This document shows, piece by piece, positions 5,275-16,351 of a stretch of DNA of 64,000 nt; the stretch's first letter is position 1; every line of letters starts with the position of its first letter. The notes below the pieces were generated by a model. It did not search any database. It was not told where the DNA came from and saw only the letters and a program-made list of their open reading frames with translations. Source of the DNA: Lysobacterales bacterium (GTDB taxonomy: Bacteria; Pseudomonadota; Gammaproteobacteria; Xanthomonadales; Rhodanobacteraceae). Location: contig JAFKNA010000015.1 of NCBI GenBank assembly GCA_017305135.1, positions 1 through 64,000 on the forward strand, in the 5' to 3' direction. Position numbers and translations under genes: made by a program.

Positions 5275-8121
5275 CTAAAGGCTGCAGCCCTCCGGAGCGG
5301 CGGCCGGACGCTGCAGCGCCAGTACGCCGCGCTGTCCCGAATTTTCGCCGGCATCGAAGCGATATTCGAGTCTGATGGAGGTGCAGGAATTGAACACGAT
5401 CGTGGCCGTGCCGACCTGTTGCGTGCGGGTCGCGCCGGACTGGTCGAAGCGCCCGCCGGTGGTGGCGTAGATGCCGGCGTCCTCGATGCGGCGCTGGCCG
5501 CTCGGCAGGATGCCCTCGACCGTGTACCAGCGCTGGCCGGATGCGCCGGCGCCCGGGCCGGCATCCACGGCAAAGGTGTACCAGGCAGCGAAGAGCTTCC
5601 TGCTGGACGGATCGATGTCCATCACCAGGCCCTGCTGCTCGTCGGCCGGATCCGCCCACATGCCGCCCCAGAGGTTGGGGCCGCCTGGCGCGCCATTGTT
5701 GCCGCTGCGCCCGCAGGTCGGGCTGTCCAGAAGCCGCGTCAGCGGGATCGATCCGGCCCGTGCGCTGCCATCGTTGAAACGGTAGGACAGCGTGCCATGG
5801 CCGCAGTCGGCGAAGGACAGCACCGCCTCGCCGACCTCGGTCAGTGTGGCCTGCTGCGGCGAGGCGAAGCGGCCGCCGGTGCTGGCGTAGATCGGCATCG
5901 ACGCCGAGGCGCCGTCCCGCCGCACCTGGCCCTGCAGCGTGTACCAGCGCTGCCCGCCGCTGGCCTCCACGTCGTAGGTGAACCAGCCGCCGAAGACCAG
6001 GCCGAGGCCATCTTCGTAGAGGTCGGGGAAGACCTGCATGACCACGCCCTGGCCATCGGTGGCGGGATTGGCCCAGGTGCCGCCGACGCCGTGCTGGTCG
6101 AGGTTCACGCGCTCCGGCGGCGCGCCGTCCCAGCGCGCCAGCAGGCGCTCGACATCCAGCGAGCCGAGCCCGGTCGCAAGGTCGTAACCGGTGCCGACCT
6201 TGAAGCCGGCGAGGCCATCCTCCAACCCGCCGGGGCCGGGCACGGAATTGTTGCAGGGCGAGGGCGACAGGGTGCACGGCGTGACGCCGCTGCTGGCGAT
6301 GGTGACGTCGTGGAACACGCCATTGGCGGGGTCGGCGGCGAGCTCGTAGAGGCGCGGGTTGAGGTTGGCCTGCGCCTTGCCCGCCTTCTGGTTGAGGAGT
6401 GCGGCGACGCCGGCCATGCTCGGCGCGGAAGCCGAGGTGCCACCGAAGGCGGTAAAGCTGAACGAGCCATCGGCGTCCAGCGCGCAGCCCGCGCCAAACG
6501 CCGCGAAGCAGCTGAAGTAGCCGTTGCGCGTCGAGGCGCTGAAGGAGACGTCCGGCGTGTAGCGGCCGGCCCGGCCGGGAACGCCGATGCCGCGCTGCCA
6601 GGCCGGGGTCGGCACGTGCAGGCTGACGCCGCCGCCGGTAGAGGCCATCTGCGGATTGCCCGCGGCGTCGAGCGGCTCGTTCCAGGCGCCTTCCGGGATG
6701 TAGCCACGCGCCGAGCCGAAATTGTCCGGGTCGTTGGCGCGGCTCCAGTAGCGATCCGGATCGGCATCGTAGGTGTACTGGGTGCCGCCGACGCAGGTCA
6801 CGTGGCCGCTGGAGCAGAGCACGTTGACGCTGGCCTCCTCGTCCGGCAGCGGCGGCGAATCGAGCGGCGCGCAACCGGTGACGCCGCCATCGCCCGAGGC
6901 GACGAACACCGAGATGCCCTGCATGGCGGCCTGGCCGAAGGCGTCGTCGAGGGCCGCGGTGACGCCCGCACCGGCCACGTTCTCGCACAGGCCCCAGCTC
7001 AGCGACAGGATCTTCGCCGGTATCGGATGCGTATCGATGGCGTGCTCGAGGGCGATCCATACCCCGTCCTTGCTGCCCACGCTGCCGCTGGTGATGAGCT
7101 TGACCGTCGCGCCGGGCGCGACGCTGCCGGCGCGCTGCACGTCGAGGGTGGCCTCGGATTGGTCGAGTACGGTTTCGTCGGGATCGTCGCACTCCTCGCC
7201 GCTGCAGTCGCCGGCCGGCTCGCCGGGGTCGACCCCAGCCGTGGCGATTACCGTTATCGGGAGCTTCTGCGGCAGGTCGGCGCGCGCCTGGAAGTTCTTC
7301 ACGTCCTCGTCGTACACGCGGGTGCGGGCGATGATGCCGATGTCCTGGCCGCGGCCGTCGATGCCCGCCTGCAGCACCGGCCCGAGGTTGTAGATGGCCG
7401 CGAAATCGGCCGGGAAGAGGAAGTAGTCGCAGGGTCCGAAGACGCCGTTCGGGCACAGGCTGGCGGCCGGGCCGGGCGCGGACGATGCGGCCTTGGCGCT
7501 CCGCACGCCGCTGGCGCGCAGGGTCGGCGTGAACTCCAGCGTGCTGATGCCGAGCACCGCCTGCACCGCCGGCGCAAGGCCCGCAGGCACCTGCGGCGGC
7601 GCCGTGTTGGCCATGCGCAGGCCGCTCTTGGTGCGGTAGTAATGGAGCGGCGTGCCGAAGGCGGCGGCGACCCGCCCGGCGCTGCCGCTGAAGCGGACGC
7701 GCATGCGGTTGCCGGACACCGCGTCGACCGCCAGCCCTTCCGCGCGCAGCCACGCCGATACCGCGTCGATGTCATGGCCGGAGGCACCGAAGCGCTCGCC
7801 GATTTCCGGGCCGGTCAGCCACTGCTGGTAATGCGGGGACGCCGGGTCCTGCTGGGCGCGGAGGAATGCCTCGTAGGCCGCCTGCCGTTCCGGCGTGCGG
7901 CGCAGCAGCAGCGTCAGGTGCGACAGCGCCAGGTCCGCCGGCACCGCGCCCTGGTCCGCAGCGGCCCGGGCCCATTCCACCGTGCCGCCCGCGAGCGGAA
8001 CCCGCCGTGCCGGATCCACCTTGGCGTCGACGAGGTCGCCGGCGGAAGCGGGCGCGAGCCACAGGGCCAGCAGGGCCAGCACGGCCCAGGCCGCGGACAC
8101 GCTTCGGCACGAGGGCCGCAT
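5275..8121 (-). CDS. Secreted sedolisin (S53) family serine peptidase
   Basis: I chose the ATG at 8121 because it has AAGG six bases upstream and gives a standard signal peptide (MRPSCRSV...ALLALWLAPASA); an ATG at 8151 is also open. The 948-residue product has a pro-kumamolisin activation domain (about 50-190), then the S53 catalytic domain. The Glu-Asp pair is in SEATLDVQ (E323, D327), the oxyanion Asp in VASGDGG (about 411) and the Ser in FGGTSASAPSMAG (563). S53 peptidases are acid-active and self-processing. The last about 270 residues are two copies of a domain with GxWxxPxxxxQGxVM and GQRWYTxxG. Unlike its neighbours it lacks the IFxDGF tail, ending PEGCSL. Confidence 0.9.
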   Translation of the reverse strand: MRPSCRSVSAAWAVLALLALWLAPASAGDLVDAKVDPARRVPLAGGTVEWARAAADQGAVPADLALSHLTLLLRRTPERQAAYEAFLRAQQDPASPHYQQWLTGPEIGERFGASGHDIDAVSAWLRAEGLAVDAVSGNRMRVRFSGSAGRVAAAFGTPLHYYRTKSGLRMANTAPPQVPAGLAPAVQAVLGISTLEFTPTLRASGVRSAKAASSAPGPAASLCPNGVFGPCDYFLFPADFAAIYNLGPVLQAGIDGRGQDIGIIARTRVYDEDVKNFQARADLPQKLPITVIATAGVDPGEPAGDCSGEECDDPDETVLDQSEATLDVQRAGSVAPGATVKLITSGSVGSKDGVWIALEHAIDTHPIPAKILSLSWGLCENVAGAGVTAALDDAFGQAAMQGISVFVASGDGGVTGCAPLDSPPLPDEEASVNVLCSSGHVTCVGGTQYTYDADPDRYWSRANDPDNFGSARGYIPEGAWNEPLDAAGNPQMASTGGGVSLHVPTPAWQRGIGVPGRAGRYTPDVSFSASTRNGYFSCFAAFGAGCALDADGSFSFTAFGGTSASAPSMAGVAALLNQKAGKAQANLNPRLYELAADPANGVFHDVTIASSGVTPCTLSPSPCNNSVPGPGGLEDGLAGFKVGTGYDLATGLGSLDVERLLARWDGAPPERVNLDQHGVGGTWANPATDGQGVVMQVFPDLYEDGLGLVFGGWFTYDVEASGGQRWYTLQGQVRRDGASASMPIYASTGGRFASPQQATLTEVGEAVLSFADCGHGTLSYRFNDGSARAGSIPLTRLLDSPTCGRSGNNGAPGGPNLWGGMWADPADEQQGLVMDIDPSSRKLFAAWYTFAVDAGPGAGASGQRWYTVEGILPSGQRRIEDAGIYATTGGRFDQSGATRTQQVGTATIVFNSCTSIRLEYRFDAGENSGQRGVLALQRPAAAPEGCSL

Positions 8122-8471
8122 GACGCCTTGCGGCGACAGGAAGTGGGGCATGGAGATCTCGGAAAGGCGCCGCCGAAGCGGTGGACGCCGGATGATCGCA
8201 CACGCCCATCGCGGCGGTCGCGCCCGGGTCGCGCCCGAGGTCGCTCCTAAGTCGGCCCGGGCCCGTCCAACGGGCCGTCACCTCGACCCGCGCCGGCGCA
8301 CACGCGCGGGAGCGCGGCTGGAACGGCCTGCAAACGCGTTGGCAATGCATTGCAAACGCCGCAGCGGCATGGCCACGGTCGGCTCGTGCGAAAGTCGCTG
8401 CTGACGCCTTGCGCCTTCGCACGCCGGAATGCGCGGTCGATCACCATGTCACGTACGAAGGGGTGCCATCG
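8122..8471. other. Divergent intergenic region, S53 peptidase / BNR protein
   Basis: This 350-base gap must hold both promoters, but no strong -35/-10 pair is visible. It contains GTCGCGCCC/GAGGTCGCTCCTA remnants of the dispersed REP family (about 8216-8250). It also has a perfect palindrome GCAATGCATTGC (8342-8353) set between two GCAAACGC copies, which could be an operator. Confidence 0.4.
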
Positions 8472-10667
8472 ATGAGAACTGGAAACTTGCCGTTTGTCGC
8501 CGGGCTGTGCTGCGCGCTGCTGGCGCTTGCCGCCGGCCCCGCCGTGGTACGGGCCGGCAGCCCGCTGCAGCAACTCGGCGAAACCGCCGCGAGAGTCGAC
8601 GTGGAAGGCCGGCGAACCCCGCCGCCGCCTTCCTCCCTGCAGCCGCCACCGCGCTCCCGCGGCGGGGTGCCGGCGGACTGGCAGGCGCTCGGCCCGTTCG
8701 GCGGCGATGTGGCCGACGTGGCGGCCTCGCCCATCGCTCCCGGCGTGATGCTGGCGGCCATCGCCTCGGCCAGCGGAGGCGGCGCGCTGTACCGCTCGAC
8801 CGATTCCGGGGCGAGCTGGTCGGCGGTCGCCGTGGCGTCGGGCTACGCCGTGCGCGCGATCACGTTCGGCACCGACGGCAAGGCCTTCCTCGGCACCGAC
8901 GACGGCCTCTACAGCAGCACCGACGATGGCGCGAGCTGGCTGCGCCACGACCTCGGCATCGGCCTCAACCAGAGCGTGCTGGCCATCACCATCGACCCTT
9001 CCAATGACCAGACGCTCTGGGTGGGCGTGGGCGAAGCCTTCGCCCTGCAGCCGGCCAACCTGGTGAAATCCACCAACGGCGGCCTGACCTGGACCGACGT
9101 CACGCCGCCGCACCCGGCGCCGATGAGCGGGCACGCGGTGGCGGTGCATCCTTCCGATCCGGACACCGTCATCGCCGCCTTTGGTGGCGACTTCGGCGGC
9201 GGCGAGCTGTGGGTGAGCACCGACGGTGGCGCGAGCTGGGCGGATCGTTCGGCCGGCCTGCCGCCGAACCCGCTGCGGGCGCTCGACTACGACGGCGTGC
9301 GCCTGCTGGTCGGCGGCGGCCAGTTGTTCGGTTCGCAGTACGTGGGCCTCTATGGCTCCGGGAACCTAGGCCAGAACTGGATCCCGCTGCACTCGGGATG
9401 GCCGCTGCCGGTGGTCACCTCCATCACGGTCGATCCCAACGACTGGAACACGATCCTGGTCGGCATCGACGGGGCCGGCGTCAACCGCAGCACGGACGGC
9501 GGCGCCACCTGGGAGATGGCGGTCGGCGGTTCGGGCTCGATGGCGGTGCAGGCGGTGCGTTTCCGCGCCGGTTCCTCGGACGCGGTGCTGGTCGGCGCGA
9601 GCTCGCTCGGCGTCTACCGCTCCGACGACGGTGGCGATGCCTTCACTGCGTCCTCCACCGGCATCGCCGAACTCCCGCTGTGGGACATCGCGACCAGCCC
9701 GACCGATCCCGGCCAGCTCGCCGTCGCGTTCCAGGGCAACAACAATGGCGGCGTCTTCAGCTCGACGGACGGCGGCGCCACCTGGACCACCGAGTCGCTG
9801 CCGCCGACCCGCTACAGCAGCGTCGAGTTCGCGCCCGACGGCACGCTCTACGCGGTGTCCGCGGGCCCGAGCACGATCGCTCCGGAAGGCCTCTATCGTC
9901 GTGCCGGCGACGGCAGCTGGAGCGGGATCGGCCCGGACCAGGGCGTGTACTACGAATCTGATCTGGCGCCGCTCCTGTTCAGCGCCGCGGATCCCGGCCT
10001 CATCTATGCCGGCGGTTCGGATTTCGGCTACGCCGGCGACACCTCGACCATCTGGCGTACCACCGACGCCGGCGCGACCTGGGCCAAGGTGTACATGGGC
10101 GACAGTGGCGACCGCGTCAGCGACATCGCCTTCGGCAGCGCCTCGGGCCAGCACCTGGTGGCGGGCTACGATGGCTCCAGCGCCCAGGCCGGCGGGGCGG
10201 TGCGTTCCGCCGACGGCGGCAACTCCTGGCAGCTGGCGCTGGACGGCATCGGCAGCTTCGCGCGCATGCCGCGGCTGTGCACCTCGGCGGCGCGCCCGGA
10301 GTCGGTGTGGCTGACCTACTGGGAAACCTGGGGCGATGGCGTCCTGCTGCGCAGCGATGCCGAGGGCCGCGACTGGCAGCGGATCTGGGCCGGCAAGCCG
10401 GTCAAGGATCTTGCCTGCGACCAGGAGCAGCCGGACGTCCTCTACCTGGCGCTCGAGGCGCCGGAAAAGGTAGTGCGCTCGGCGGATGCCGGGGCCAGCT
10501 TCCAGCCGTTCGGCAGTGGCCTGGCCACCTCCGGCGAGGCCACCGCCCTCGCGCTGTCGGCGAGCGGGCCGCCGCGACTCTACCTGTCCGCGCTGCATGG
10601 AAGCTTCGTCACCGAGCGTGACGGGCCGGCCGGAGACGACGTGATCTTCGGCGACGGCTTCGAGTAA
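8472..10667 (+). CDS. Secreted BNR/Asp-box repeat protein with IFxDGF tail
   Basis: The ATG at 8472 gives a signal peptide (LPFVAGLCCALLALAAGPAVVRA). The 731-residue mature part carries about ten Asp-box motifs (SxDxGxxW: STDSGASW, STDDGASW, STDGGASW, STDGGATW, TTDAGATW, SADGGNSW and others) spaced as in multi-bladed beta-propellers of the sialidase/VPS10/xyloglucanase superfold. No sialidase arginine triad is evident, so an enzymatic role is not claimed. The C terminus is DDVIFGDGFE. It is divergent from the S53 peptidase and followed by a winged-helix regulator. Likely extracellular or outer-surface. Confidence 0.85.
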   Translation: MRTGNLPFVAGLCCALLALAAGPAVVRAGSPLQQLGETAARVDVEGRRTPPPPSSLQPPPRSRGGVPADWQALGPFGGDVADVAASPIAPGVMLAAIASASGGGALYRSTDSGASWSAVAVASGYAVRAITFGTDGKAFLGTDDGLYSSTDDGASWLRHDLGIGLNQSVLAITIDPSNDQTLWVGVGEAFALQPANLVKSTNGGLTWTDVTPPHPAPMSGHAVAVHPSDPDTVIAAFGGDFGGGELWVSTDGGASWADRSAGLPPNPLRALDYDGVRLLVGGGQLFGSQYVGLYGSGNLGQNWIPLHSGWPLPVVTSITVDPNDWNTILVGIDGAGVNRSTDGGATWEMAVGGSGSMAVQAVRFRAGSSDAVLVGASSLGVYRSDDGGDAFTASSTGIAELPLWDIATSPTDPGQLAVAFQGNNNGGVFSSTDGGATWTTESLPPTRYSSVEFAPDGTLYAVSAGPSTIAPEGLYRRAGDGSWSGIGPDQGVYYESDLAPLLFSAADPGLIYAGGSDFGYAGDTSTIWRTTDAGATWAKVYMGDSGDRVSDIAFGSASGQHLVAGYDGSSAQAGGAVRSADGGNSWQLALDGIGSFARMPRLCTSAARPESVWLTYWETWGDGVLLRSDAEGRDWQRIWAGKPVKDLACDQEQPDVLYLALEAPEKVVRSADAGASFQPFGSGLATSGEATALALSASGPPRLYLSALHGSFVTERDGPAGDDVIFGDGFE

Positions 10668-10781
10668 GCCGCCGCCGTGGATGCCGCGCTGCCTGCACTG
10701 GTCCGGCGGCGCGGCCCCGGCGCGCACGGTGCCGACGCGCCGCGCTGGCCAGAACCGAAGGGGCCGACTAACCTTTCCCGG

Positions 10782-13181
10782 GTGACCGGTCCCCTTCGCT
10801 TCGGCCGCTTCGAGATCGACCTCGCGACGCGCGAATTGCGCGAGGATGGCGTGCGGCTGCAGCTTTCGCCGAAGATCTTCGACTGCATCGCCTATCTCAT
10901 CGAGCACCGCGATCGTGCCGTCGGCCGCGACGAGCTGATGTCCGCGGTATGGGCCCGCGCCGACATGACCGACAGCCAGCTCGGCCAGGCGATCCTCAAG
11001 GCGCGCCGCGTGCTCGGCGACTCGGGCGAGGCCCAGCACAGCATCCGCACCATTGCCGGCTTCGGCTACCGCTGGGTGGCCGAAGTCGCCGAATTGGCCG
11101 CCGCCGCCCCTCCGCCGATGCCGGAACCCGTGAGGCCCGTGGTGGACGCGGCGGATCCCGTGCCGTCGCCTTCCGCCGCGCACACCGCGCCTCGCCGCAG
11201 GTTCACCCGGCACAAGGAAGTGGGGGCCGGGATGCTGCTGCTGGCGGTGCTTGCGCTGGCCTGGGCGGGCTGGTGCGACACGCATCCCTCGGCTCGGCCG
11301 CCGGCGCGAACCACCGCCGTGGCGGCGCCCGCATCCGCCGCGCCCCTCGTTGCCGTGCTGCCGGCCCGCATCGACGCCGCGGGTGAATGGGACTGGCTGC
11401 GCCTCGGCCTGATGGAGTTCGTCGCCAGCCATCTGCGCAGCTCCGGCCAGGTGGTGGCGCCGAGCGAAAACGTGGTGCCGCTGATCCGCACCGCCCCCGG
11501 TGCCGCCGCGTTGCCGGCGACCGTGCGCGGCGTGCTCGACGCGCGCTGGCTGGTGCAGCCGGAGGTCCGCCACACCGACCATGGCTGGACGGTCACGCTC
11601 GAACTCGACGACGGCGGGGCACCGGCGCGGGCGGTGAGCGGGCAGGCCGCCGATCCGGTCGGCGCGGCGCGCATCGCCGGCGATCGTCTGCTCGACGTGC
11701 TTGGCGCGACCGCGCCGGCGCCGGATGGCACCAACCGGCAGCTCGTGGAAATCGTCTCCCACATCGACGCGGCGCTGCTCGCGGACGACCCGGCCACGGC
11801 GCGCGAGGTGCTGCGCGGGGCGCCGGCCGCCCTCCTGGATGCGCCCGAACTGCGCCTGCGCGCGGCCGAGACCGAATTCGCGCAAGGCCGGCTCGATGCC
11901 GCCGGCGCCGAGCTGGAGCGGCTGCTCGCGGATCTCGGCGCCGAGTCCCGCCCGCTGCTGCGCGCCCGCGCGCTGAGCCTGGATGGCGCGGTGCGGATCA
12001 TGTTGTCGCGCGCAGCCGAGGCGCTGGCGCCGCTCGGGGCCGCGCTCGACCTGCTGCACGGCGGCGAGGACCCGGCGCTGCTCGGCAAGACCTGGATGCG
12101 CGCCGGCGTCGCGCACTCCCTGCTGCGCCACGACGAGCGGGCGGTGGCCGCGTTCGCGCAGGCGCGCATCGCGCTGCAGCTTGCCGGCGACACGCTCGGG
12201 CCGGCGCAGGTGGACTTCAACGAAGGCGCGCTCGATGGCACCCGCAACCATCACGCCGACGCGCTGGAACATTTCCGCCGTGCCGGGCGCGAGTTCGAGC
12301 GCTTTGGCATCCAGGGCGAATTCGCCGGTGCTCTCAACAACCAGGTGGTCGCCCATCGCGCCCTGCTGCAGCCTGCCGAGGCACTGGCTGCGAGCGCGCG
12401 CGCCATGGCCCTGCTCGGGGTGCTGCCGAGCCCGCAGGCGGCGCACCTGGTACGGCTGCGGCGGGCGCAGGCACTGGTCGATGCGGGCCAGTGGACGGCC
12501 GCCGGCAGCCTGCTCGACGAACTGGCGCGGGCCATCGATCCACGCTCGGAGCCGCAGACGGCGGCGATGGTCGCCGCCGAGCGCGCGCTGCTGGCGCTGG
12601 AGCGTGGCGAGGCCGAACGTGCCGCCGGGCTCGCCGCGCCGGTGGCTGCGGAAGCCGACGTGCCCGCACTCGCCAGCACGCGGGTGGCGGCATGGATGAC
12701 GCTGGCCCGCGCCCAGCGCCTGCTCGGACGGCCCGAGGCGGCGGCTGCGGCGGTTGCGGAACTGCTGGCCTGGGGCGGCACCCCGGAGGGCAGCGGCTAC
12801 CGTTCCAGCGTGCTCCTGGCACAGGCCGAGCAGGCGCTCGCCGAACACCGCCTCGCCGACGCCGATCGCCTGCACGCCGAGGCCCTGCGCGAGGTCAACG
12901 TCGGCAACGTCCCGCAGGACATCGCCGAGGTCGTGTGCTCATGGGGCGCGGCACTGATCGCCCGCGGCGACCTGGTGGAGGCCACGCCGGTGGTCGGCCA
13001 GGTCGCGCAGCTCGCCGAACGGCACTTCGCCTCGGCCTCGCTGCAGGCCCGGCTCTACCAGGAACTCGGCCAGGCGGAATCCGCCCGCCACGCGCTGGCC
13101 CGCGCGCGGGAGCTGGCCGGCGAACGCCCGCTGCCGCTGCCGGCGAGCGGTGCGGGTGCGGCGCCGACCGGCGGGCGCTGA
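10782..13181 (+). CDS. Winged-helix/TPR transcriptional regulator, membrane-anchored
   Basis: An OmpR/PhoB-type winged helix occupies about residues 4-100 (PLRFGRFEIDLATRELREDG, LSPKIFDCIAYLIEHRDRAV, then HSIRTIAGFGYRWVAEV). A single hydrophobic segment follows at about 147-166 (GAGMLLLAVLALAWAGW), so the DNA-binding part is cytoplasmic and the rest periplasmic, as in CadC-like regulators. The long alanine/leucine-rich C-terminal half looks like TPR-type helical repeats. I chose GTG at 10782 because family members begin just before RFGRFEID; an in-frame ATG at 10677 would add a low-complexity 35-residue leader. It starts about 115 bases after the BNR gene and may control it. Confidence 0.78.
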   Translation: MTGPLRFGRFEIDLATRELREDGVRLQLSPKIFDCIAYLIEHRDRAVGRDELMSAVWARADMTDSQLGQAILKARRVLGDSGEAQHSIRTIAGFGYRWVAEVAELAAAAPPPMPEPVRPVVDAADPVPSPSAAHTAPRRRFTRHKEVGAGMLLLAVLALAWAGWCDTHPSARPPARTTAVAAPASAAPLVAVLPARIDAAGEWDWLRLGLMEFVASHLRSSGQVVAPSENVVPLIRTAPGAAALPATVRGVLDARWLVQPEVRHTDHGWTVTLELDDGGAPARAVSGQAADPVGAARIAGDRLLDVLGATAPAPDGTNRQLVEIVSHIDAALLADDPATAREVLRGAPAALLDAPELRLRAAETEFAQGRLDAAGAELERLLADLGAESRPLLRARALSLDGAVRIMLSRAAEALAPLGAALDLLHGGEDPALLGKTWMRAGVAHSLLRHDERAVAAFAQARIALQLAGDTLGPAQVDFNEGALDGTRNHHADALEHFRRAGREFERFGIQGEFAGALNNQVVAHRALLQPAEALAASARAMALLGVLPSPQAAHLVRLRRAQALVDAGQWTAAGSLLDELARAIDPRSEPQTAAMVAAERALLALERGEAERAAGLAAPVAAEADVPALASTRVAAWMTLARAQRLLGRPEAAAAAVAELLAWGGTPEGSGYRSSVLLAQAEQALAEHRLADADRLHAEALREVNVGNVPQDIAEVVCSWGAALIARGDLVEATPVVGQVAQLAERHFASASLQARLYQELGQAESARHALARARELAGERPLPLPASGAGAAPTGGR

Positions 13182-13273
13182 AGTCATGGGGCGGCGGGCG
13201 CGTGGCATGGTTGCTCATCCGCTCAGGCCAGGCGCTTAGAATCCCCTGCAGTTTCGCGGCGGACGGAGGTTGC

Positions 13274-13990
13274 ATGGCCTGGCTCGACGGATGGGCGCTG
13301 CAGACGGGTGGGCAGGGCTGGATGCAGCTCGGACAGTTGCTGCTGGCGCTGGTGCTGTCGTCGCTGATCGGCCTCGAGCGCGAGCTCAAGATGAAGAGCG
13401 CGGGCCTGCGCACGCAGGCCTTGGTCGGCGTCGCCGCCGCCCTCATCATGCTGGTTTCCAAGTACGGCTTTTCGGACGTGCTGGAACCGGCGCAGGTGAT
13501 CCTCGATCCTTCGCGCATCGCCGCGCAGATCGTCTCCGGCATCGGCTTCATCGGCGGCGGCCTGATCTTCGTCCACCGCGACGTGGTGCGGGGGCTGACC
13601 ACGGCGGCGATCGTATGGCTCAGCGCTGCCATCGGCATGGCCTGCGGGGCGGGCCTGCCGATCCTCGCCATCTTCGTCACCGCGATGCATTTCGTGGTCA
13701 TCTACGGCTACACGCCGCTGGTCCGGCACATCCTCAGCGCACAGGCGGAACTGGTGGTGCGCTACGAGCCTGGCCACGGCGCCGTGCAGGAGATGATGCA
13801 GCTGTGCACCGGGCGCGGCTTCACCGTGCACGAAGTACGCGTGCAGCGCGTGGACAGCGAGGACGAGGACTCGGCCGAACGCACCCTGCGCCTGCGCATC
13901 CATGGCCGCGACGTCGAGCACCTGCTGGTGGCGATGGGCGACATCGTCGGTGTGTCCGCCGTGCGCCTGACCCCTGGCGAGCACCGCTAG
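13274..13990 (+). CDS. MgtC/SapB family membrane protein
   Basis: The ATG at 13274 follows a GGAGG ribosome site. The 238-residue product has the MgtC N-terminal membrane domain: LLLALVLSSLIGLERELKMK, SAGLRTQALVGVAAALIMLV, IAAQIVSGIGFIGGGLIFVH, VVRGLTTAAIVWLSAAIGMA, giving four to five membrane helices. The LIGLERE, GLRT and GIGFIGGG motifs are diagnostic. A soluble ACT-like C-terminal domain follows (about 160-238). MgtC proteins modulate the F-ATPase or cation uptake, mainly under low magnesium. No magnesium-responsive leader is visible. Confidence 0.88.
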   Translation: MAWLDGWALQTGGQGWMQLGQLLLALVLSSLIGLERELKMKSAGLRTQALVGVAAALIMLVSKYGFSDVLEPAQVILDPSRIAAQIVSGIGFIGGGLIFVHRDVVRGLTTAAIVWLSAAIGMACGAGLPILAIFVTAMHFVVIYGYTPLVRHILSAQAELVVRYEPGHGAVQEMMQLCTGRGFTVHEVRVQRVDSEDEDSAERTLRLRIHGRDVEHLLVAMGDIVGVSAVRLTPGEHR

Positions 13991-14304
13991 CGGCGGACTT
14001 GCCGCCTGCTGCCAGCGCGGCGGGCGGGCGGCGCTGTTTGAGCCACGGCGCTGCGGTGCCGTGTTTTTCCCTGGGAATGCCGAGCTTCGCTCGGCGCTTC
14101 CTGCGGGGCTTTCGCGGATAAGCAGAAGCGGCCGGGCTGGAGCCCGGCCCTCCCAGGATCGTGCTTTGCGGCACAGCGGGTCCAGCGCGGCGGATTTCGG
14201 GTTGCATCGCAACAGGTGCCGGCGCGGGCTGGCGTCAGGTGCGACGCGGCGAGTCACGGCGCGACATGCAGTAAAATGTCCGGCTCGCCCGAGCCTGCAT
14301 TCCC
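13991..14304. other. Intergenic region with hairpins and a -10-like box
   Basis: The 314-base gap contains a perfect hairpin GCCGGGCT-GG-AGCCCGGC (14131-14148) and a smaller GAGCTTCGCTC hairpin near 14085. Neither has a T-run, so terminator function is uncertain. A TAAAAT box at 14272-14277 sits 28 bases ahead of the ABC-F start and may be its -10 element. No gene is seen. Confidence 0.4.
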
Positions 14305-16041
<1,737 letters not shown>

Positions 16042-16055
16042 GCCCCGCGCAACCC

Positions 16056-16228
16056 GGTCGCGCCCGGGGGCGCTCCTACGCTCGCGCGCACTCGCATCAT
16101 TCGCAGGAGCCCGCTCGCGGGCGACCCGGGCAGGATCAGGATCTCGCGAGGTGCAGGTCGCGCCCGAGGGCGCTCCTACGCACCGCGCGCGCCTGCATTG
16201 CCCGTAGGAGCCCACCGTGTGGGCGACC
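16056..16228. repeat. REP cluster, four copies with GTAGGAGC arms
   Basis: Four imperfect palindromes lie in the 310-base gap before yajD: 16056-16079 (reverse), 16102-16126, 16156-16179 (reverse) and 16203-16228. Each has an arm like GTAGGAGC or CGCAGGAGC and an arm GCGACC, with differing centres (CCCGCTCGCGGGCG, CCACCGTGTGGGCG). They alternate in orientation, as REP elements do. Otherwise the gap shows nothing. Confidence 0.8.
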
Positions 16229-16351
16229 CGCCGCCGCGGCATCCGCTCTATCGCCCATGGACGCGGCGCGCCGGTTCGGCCATCCGCCCCTTGCAGCCGC
16301 CGGGCCGCGACTTGCGCTATCGTCGCCCACCCCGGAATCGCGCTGCGAACC

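Noticed and set aside
10677..10781. 35-residue N-terminal extension of the winged-helix regulator
   Set aside because: It is low-complexity, has no ribosome site, and lies ahead of the usual domain start; GTG 10782 was preferred.
9366..12875. A 1169-codon antisense frame across the BNR and winged-helix genes
   Set aside because: It runs through two genes with clear domains on the other strand and has only low-complexity composition.
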